The notes under the pieces were generated by a model. That model was not told where the DNA came from. It saw only the letters and a program-made list of their open reading frames with translations, and did not search any database. From Spirochaetaceae bacterium (lineage in GTDB: Bacteria > Spirochaetota > Spirochaetia > SZUA-6 > Bin103), in NCBI GenBank assembly GCA_026710565.1, contig JAPOQV010000279.1, positions 1 to 25,889 of the forward strand: a stretch of DNA of 25,889 bases, written 5' to 3'. This document shows, one piece after another, positions 22,227 to 25,889 of this stretch. The position numbers and the translations under genes were made by a program. The stretch's first letter is position 1; each line of letters opens with the position of its first letter.

Positions 22227-22954
22227 TGGCGGCGCTCGACGGCACCGCTGCCATCGTCACCGGCGCCGGCACCGGCATCGGCTCCGCCATCGCCGCCGCG
22301 CTGCACGGCGCGGGGGCCGCGGTCCCCCTGATCGGCCGGCGGCCCGAGCCGCTTGCCGAAGTCGCCGGCCGGATCGGCGGCGACCGCGTGCACTCCCGCC
22401 CCTGCGACGTATCGGACTACGACGCCGTGCAGACCGCCTTCGACGAAGCAGCGAAGGCGCACGGGCCGGCCACGATCCTGGTCAACAACGCCGGCATCAA
22501 CACCAACCCCCGCTCGGTCTCCGGCGTATCGCTTCCGGACTGGGACCAGACGGTGGCGGTGGACCTGTCGGGCGTCTTCTACTGCGTGCGCGTCGCATTG
22601 CCCGCGATGCGCGCGGCAGGCGGCGGGACGATCGTCCACATCGGCTCCACCGCGGGACGCTGGGGCTCGAGCTTGGCCGGCGCGGCCTACAGCGCGGCCA
22701 AGCACGGCGTGATGGGACTGAACTCCGTCATCAACGAGGAGGAGTCCCGCAACGGCATCCGCTCCACGGTGATCCTGCCCGGTGAGGTGGAGACGCCGAT
22801 CCTGGACCGGCGTCCGGAGCCGGTGAGCGCCGAACGGCGGCAGGCGATGCTGCAGCCGCAGGACGTGGCGGCCGCCGCGCTGCTGGCCGCCACCCTGCCC
22901 GACCGCGCCTGCATCACGGAGCTGGTGATCAAGCCTCGGGTCTCATACGCCTAG
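22226..22954 (+). CDS. Short-chain dehydrogenase/reductase (SDR)
   Basis: 242 aa from GTG 22226. Classical SDR: cofactor motif TGAGTGIG near residue 12, NNAG (ILVNNAGINT), the catalytic Ser in HIGSTAGRWG, and Y-x3-K in AAYSAAKHGVMG. The tail PGEVETPIL is also typical. It oxidises or reduces an alcohol/ketone with NAD(P). Length is normal. GTG is chosen because GAGAGG lies 8 nt upstream and the family start AALDGTAAIVTG follows directly. Earlier in-frame codons overlap the divergent gene and the promoter. The substrate is unknown. Confidence 0.92.
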   Translation: MAALDGTAAIVTGAGTGIGSAIAAALHGAGAAVPLIGRRPEPLAEVAGRIGGDRVHSRPCDVSDYDAVQTAFDEAAKAHGPATILVNNAGINTNPRSVSGVSLPDWDQTVAVDLSGVFYCVRVALPAMRAAGGGTIVHIGSTAGRWGSSLAGAAYSAAKHGVMGLNSVINEEESRNGIRSTVILPGEVETPILDRRPEPVSAERRQAMLQPQDVAAAALLAATLPDRACITELVIKPRVSYA

Positions 22955-23012
22955 GATGGGCCAATAGCGGAGCCGTAGCGACGGGGATCCCTTAGAAAAA
23001 TTTACTTCCGTA

Positions 23013-23040
23013 TTGACTATGTGATGGGGTATGCTTACCT
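23013..23040 (+). promoter_or_regulatory. Promoter of the membrane protein/efflux operon
   Basis: An AT-rich island (about 22990-23040) in GC-rich DNA holds TTGACT (23013-23018), then TATGCT (23030-23035) and TTACCT (23035-23040). TTGACT with a 16-nt spacer and TGC-TTACCT is the best pair; TATGCT alone lies 8 nt before ATG 23044. Either gives a nearly leaderless mRNA. Confidence 0.55.
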
Positions 23041-23043
23041 CAC

Positions 23044-23952
23044 ATGATGATGGTGGCGTCGGACGCTCAGAGTGAGCGTAGCGAACCTCACTCCCGGAGT
23101 GAGCGCAGCGAACCTCACTCCCGGAGTGACCGACGGAAGCCGGTTCGTTCCGTTCCGGGCGTGCGCTTCCTCGCGGCGCTGACGCGCGCGGCCACCCACC
23201 CGGGCCGCGCCTTCGACCCGAAGGACACGCCGACCTTTTCCATGTTCGCCGTACTGGTGCTGGTGTTCGGCATCACCGCCATCGGCGAGACCCTCATCAT
23301 CTGGCACGCACGTTCCCCGGTGATGCGGGAGATCGCCTTGGTGGAGGCGCGCCACATCGCCGAACGCGCCGCGGTGTTCAGCGGCGAGGACCGCATCAAC
23401 GAACAGCAGGCCCGCGCCTACGATCGCCTGATCGCACCGTCCACACCCGGTGCGAAGACGTTTCGCGTCATGCTTTCCTCGGCCGCCCTGCTGGCCGCGC
23501 TGGGGATGACGTGGGTGGCGCTGATGGTGCTGACGCAGTTCTTCGGCGGCGAGGAACCGCTCGCCCCCGACCGGCCCCGCGCGTCGATCCGACTGGTGGG
23601 CGCCGCGTTCGTGCCGCTCGCCGTGCGGCGGCTTCTGTCGGGCGCGCTCACCCTGTCGACCGATCCGGAGTCGGCCGCGAACGTGACCACCGTCGCCGAG
23701 TACCGCGAGCTGATCGTCGCGCGCTTCGACCTGGCGTCGCTGGCCGGCTGGAACCCGCCGGGGATCGTCGAGCGTTTCGCGGTGCTGCTGTCCGATCCGT
23801 TCGGGTTGTGGGCGCTGGCGGTGCTGGCGTCCGGCGCCGGCGTGCTGCTGCGCCTGCCCGCCCGGCGTGCGCTGGCGCAGACCGCGTGCATCGCCGTGCT
23901 GTGGGCGCTGGCGGACGCCGCCGTCGGCGGCCGGCTGGCCATTCTGGCGTGA
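23044..23952 (+). CDS. Multi-pass membrane protein, possibly Yip1-like
   Basis: 302 aa from ATG 23044. After a charged N-terminus there are four or five hydrophobic helices: FSMFAVLVLVFGITAIGETLII, VMLSSAALLAALGMTWVALMVL, RLVGAAFVPLAVRRLL, LWALAVLASGAGVLLRL and ALAQTACIAVLWALADAAVG. The pattern resembles Yip1-domain proteins often encoded beside MacAB-type operons, but I do not recognise the family with certainty. Residues 10-28 are a Ser-Glu-Arg-Pro-His repeat coded by a 27-bp DNA repeat and are unlikely to be a folded part; a start at GTG 23161 (VRFLAALTRAATHPGRAF) is the alternative. The stop TGA overlaps the GTG of a mini-ORF that leads to the adaptor gene. Confidence 0.75.
   Translation: MMMVASDAQSERSEPHSRSERSEPHSRSDRRKPVRSVPGVRFLAALTRAATHPGRAFDPKDTPTFSMFAVLVLVFGITAIGETLIIWHARSPVMREIALVEARHIAERAAVFSGEDRINEQQARAYDRLIAPSTPGAKTFRVMLSSAALLAALGMTWVALMVLTQFFGGEEPLAPDRPRASIRLVGAAFVPLAVRRLLSGALTLSTDPESAANVTTVAEYRELIVARFDLASLAGWNPPGIVERFAVLLSDPFGLWALAVLASGAGVLLRLPARRALAQTACIAVLWALADAAVGGRLAILA
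23071..23124 (+). repeat. Two 27-bp tandem repeats that each form a hairpin
   Basis: The units 23071-23097 and 23098-23124 differ at one base (T/C at the tenth-from-start region) and a third partial unit begins at 23125. Each contains GAGTGAG and CTCACTC, a perfect 7-bp stem with a 10-nt loop (the G of the stem is the base before each unit). They lie at the very 5' end of the transcript. Confidence 0.8.
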
Positions 23953-23972
23953 GGGAGTCTGGCGTGAGGGAG
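23943..23972 (+). repeat. Perfect 15-bp tandem duplication at a stop/start junction
   Basis: TCTGGCGTGAGGGAG occurs at 23943-23957 and again at 23958-23972. The first copy holds the stop of the membrane-protein gene (GTGA overlap); the second brings GAGGGAG to about 9 nt before the adaptor ATG and so supplies its Shine-Dalgarno. Confidence 0.92.
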
Positions 23973-23984
23973 ACCGCAACATGA
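23949..23984 (+). CDS. Eleven-codon mini-ORF coupling the membrane protein to the adaptor gene
   Basis: GTG 23949 overlaps the membrane-protein stop (GTGA). The frame reads [11 protein letters not shown] and ends in TGA 23982-23984, which overlaps the adaptor start (ATGA). It repeats the arrangement seen after moxR. The reading is direct; that it is translated is inferred. Confidence 0.42.
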   Translation: MRESGVRETAT

Positions 23985-25393
23985 AACGAAGAACCAGCCT
24001 GCTGCTTCGCTTCGCGGGCATCGCCGTGGTCCTGCTGGCCGTCGCCACCTTCGCGCTCGGCCGCCTGTTCCGGAGCGATCCCCTGGCGGAGGCGGTACCG
24101 GTGGAGATCGAGGAGGCGGTGACCACCACCATGCAGACCCGCGTCGTCGGGAGTTGCACCTTCCGTTCGCGGCGCAGCGTGGAGGTCACCTCCGACGTGG
24201 GTGGGCGGGCGATCGCCATTCCGGTCCAGGTGGGCGACCCGGTCACGGCCGGGCAGACGCTGGTCCGCTTCGAGCAGGCCGAGCTGCGCAACTCGCTGGC
24301 CCAGGCGCGGGCGTCGCTGCGCGAGGCCGAGCTGGGCCTGGCGCACCGGCTGGCCCAGCTGCGCGCCACCATCGTCTCGGCGGAGCGAACGTGGGAGGAC
24401 CGCGTCCGCTCGCTGGAGCGCAACCGGAGCCTCCACGGCAGCGGGACGGTGTCCGACGATCAGCTCGCACAGGCCGAGCAGGCCGAGCGCGACGCCTTCG
24501 ACGCGCTGCAGAGCGCCCGCGCCGAGCTCAACCTGGCGGCCAGCCTGCCCGTCGATGCCGAACCGCCGATGAATGCCGGCGGCGACGCGCGCATCATCGC
24601 CGACGACCCCACCGTCATTCAGGCACGGCTCGCCGCGGACAGAGCCGCCGAAGACCTGCGCCAGGCGACCGTGGTCGCGCCGCTCGACGGGACGGTGACC
24701 AGGCTGGAAGCGACCCTCGGCAACCACCTGGGTGCCGGCCAGCCGGTCGCCACGGTGGAGACCCTGGACGACATCCTGGCCGGCGTGCAGATCGACGAGG
24801 TCGACATCGGCAAGATCCGGCTCGGTCAGCAGGTGGTCCTCACCACCGAGACCCTGCGCGACGTGGAGCTGCTGGGGACGATCACCCTGGTGCCGCCGAG
24901 CATGGAGACGACCGGCACCGTGCCGCTGGTCACCATCGACGTGGACGTCGACGAAGGCAGCCTGCCCGACGGCACGCGCCTGCTCGCCGGGTCCTCCTGC
25001 CGCGCGCGTATCGATGCGGAACTGAAGCAGGACGCCACCGCCGTCCCCTACGCCGCCCTGCTGGAGCGGGCCGGCGCGACGATCGCGTTCGTGGCCACCC
25101 CCGTCGAGGGAGAGGAGGGGCAATACGTCCTGGAGCGGCGCGAGGTCGACATCGGCGTGTCCACGCCCAGCCAGGTCGAAGTGAAGGAGGGCGTCGAGCC
25201 GGGCGAGCTGGTCGTGGTCGGCAACCTGGCGCTGCTGCGCGACGGCCTGGCGGTGATGGTCGAGCCTGAAGCGGAGCCACCCGTCCCGGAGACCAGCGTC
25301 GCTCCGGACGGCGGGCAGCCGGATGAAGCGCCCTCTGATGAGGCTCCCGCACCGGACCAGCCGGCCGAAGAGGCGCCCGCGGAAGGGTCATGA
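23981..25393 (+). CDS. Periplasmic adaptor subunit of an ABC/RND-type exporter (HlyD/MacA family)
   Basis: 470 aa. N-terminal membrane anchor (about 9-27), then a lipoyl/biotinyl-like half ([32 protein letters not shown], about 66-97). A long coiled coil follows (about 100-180, [18 protein letters not shown] through [17 protein letters not shown]), then the second lipoyl half ([31 protein letters not shown]) and beta-barrel and membrane-proximal domains. The C-terminus is an unusual acidic Pro/Glu/Asp tail of about 45 residues (from [10 protein letters not shown]). ATG 23981 has GAGGGAG upstream. The stop overlaps the ABC ATPase start (ATGA). Together with the ATPase it would form a tripartite MacAB-like exporter; the permease is presumably beyond the window. 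Confidence 0.9.
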   Translation: MKRRTSLLLRFAGIAVVLLAVATFALGRLFRSDPLAEAVPVEIEEAVTTTMQTRVVGSCTFRSRRSVEVTSDVGGRAIAIPVQVGDPVTAGQTLVRFEQAELRNSLAQARASLREAELGLAHRLAQLRATIVSAERTWEDRVRSLERNRSLHGSGTVSDDQLAQAEQAERDAFDALQSARAELNLAASLPVDAEPPMNAGGDARIIADDPTVIQARLAADRAAEDLRQATVVAPLDGTVTRLEATLGNHLGAGQPVATVETLDDILAGVQIDEVDIGKIRLGQQVVLTTETLRDVELLGTITLVPPSMETTGTVPLVTIDVDVDEGSLPDGTRLLAGSSCRARIDAELKQDATAVPYAALLERAGATIAFVATPVEGEEGQYVLERREVDIGVSTPSQVEVKEGVEPGELVVVGNLALLRDGLAVMVEPEAEPPVPETSVAPDGGQPDEAPSDEAPAPDQPAEEAPAEGS

Positions 25394-25889
25394 TCCGTCT
25401 GGCCGGCATCACCAAGGTCTACCCGATGGGAGCGGACGTCACGGTCACGGCGCTGGCCGGGATCGACCTGTCGATCGACGAGCACGAGTTCGTGGCGGTC
25501 ATGGGCCCGTCCGGGTCGGGCAAGTCGACCCTGATGAACATCGTCGGCTGCCTGGACCGGCCGAGCGCCGGCACCTACGAGCTGGCCGGCGCCGACGTGT
25601 CGCGGATGTCCGACCACGACCTGGCGCGCGTGCGCAACGAGCGCATCGGCTTCATCTTCCAGACCTTCAACCTGCTGCCGCGCATGACCGCGCTGCGCAA
25701 CGTCGAGCTGCCCATGATCTACGCGGGCGTCCGCCGCCGCGACCGCCGCTGGCGCGCCACCGAAGCCCTGGAGAAGGTCGGCCTGGGCGACCGCGTGCGG
25801 CACCGTCCCACCGAGATGTCGGGGGGCCAGCGCCAGCGCGTCGCCATCGCCCGCGCGCTGGTCAACTACCCGTCGATCGTGTTCGCGGA
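25390..25889 (+). CDS. ABC transporter ATP-binding protein (MacB/LolD type), partial
   Basis: About 166 aa are visible and the window ends inside the gene. Walker [11 protein letters not shown]-loop FQTFNLL, signature [15 protein letters not shown] (Met in place of Leu), and the beginning of Walker B (SIVFA). [28 protein letters not shown] is the usual opening of the MacB/LolD/FtsE-like export group. It hydrolyses ATP to drive export through a MacB- or LolC-type permease. The ATG overlaps the adaptor stop by 4 nt (ATGA), so expression is coupled. Whether the permease is fused (MacB) or separate cannot be seen. Confidence 0.95.
   Translation, partial: MIRLAGITKVYPMGADVTVTALAGIDLSIDEHEFVAVMGPSGSGKSTLMNIVGCLDRPSAGTYELAGADVSRMSDHDLARVRNERIGFIFQTFNLLPRMTALRNVELPMIYAGVRRRDRRWRATEALEKVGLGDRVRHRPTEMSGGQRQRVAIARALVNYPSIVFA

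Noticed and set aside
1..25889. Search for tRNA, rRNA, riboswitch, insertion sequence, transposase, integrase or CRISPR
   Set aside because: No cloverleaf, rRNA stretch, transposase motif, terminal inverted repeats or spaced repeats were recognised by reading; a covariance-model scan would be needed to exclude small RNAs.

Overview
This is a high-GC (roughly two-thirds G+C by eye), gene-dense bacterial chromosome segment. Signal peptides, a probable outer-membrane beta-barrel, and a periplasmic adaptor followed by an ABC ATPase point to a diderm. Two phytanoyl-CoA-type dioxygenases, a sulfatase, amidohydrolases, an acetamidase, a Gfo/Idh/MocA dehydrogenase and two beta-propeller glycosidase-like proteins suggest an aerobic scavenger of modified organic matter. 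This mix is typical of uncultured marine, sponge or soil lineages. I cannot name the phylum; a Spirochaetota-like or similar uncultured lineage is only a guess.

Layout. (1) 1-1750 is a decaying patch. It holds the C-terminal part of an HNH endonuclease broken inside its HNH motif, facing an MNT/HEPN toxin-antitoxin pair whose HEPN gene has an in-frame stop and a frameshift. (2) 1854-6107, minus strand, is a four-gene operon: two beta-propeller glycosidase-like proteins, a VOC protein and a DUF3500 protein. All junctions are 4-nt stop/start overlaps. (3) 6199-10511, plus strand, encodes a membrane protein, a MoxR ATPase, a DUF58 protein, another membrane protein, then an exported barrel-like protein. 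(4) 10521-13277 holds a PhyH dioxygenase, a small membrane protein and a pair of amidohydrolase-fold proteins. (5) 13350-16130 holds a sulfatase, a cupin and a UPF0173 metallo-hydrolase. (6) 16115-19344, minus strand, holds an AAA/DUF4143 ATPase, a second PhyH dioxygenase and an acetamidase/formamidase. (7) 19400-22954 holds a Gfo/Idh/MocA dehydrogenase, a complete VapBC module, a membrane-anchored protein with a Cox11/CtaG-like CFCF domain, and an SDR. (8) 23044-25889 is an operon of a membrane protein, a MacA/HlyD-type adaptor and a MacB/LolD-type ATPase cut by the window end.

Two sequence-level themes stand out. First, same-strand genes are nearly always joined by ATGA or GTGA overlaps. 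At two junctions that overlap has been tandemly duplicated (three 17-bp units after moxR, two 15-bp units before the adaptor). This leaves chains of tiny ORFs, each of whose stops overlaps the next start, like a relay for terminating and re-initiating ribosomes. Second, many first genes have a -10 element (TATGCT, TATGGT, TACCGT) only 6-9 nt before the ATG and no Shine-Dalgarno. This predicts leaderless mRNAs and fixes several start codons.
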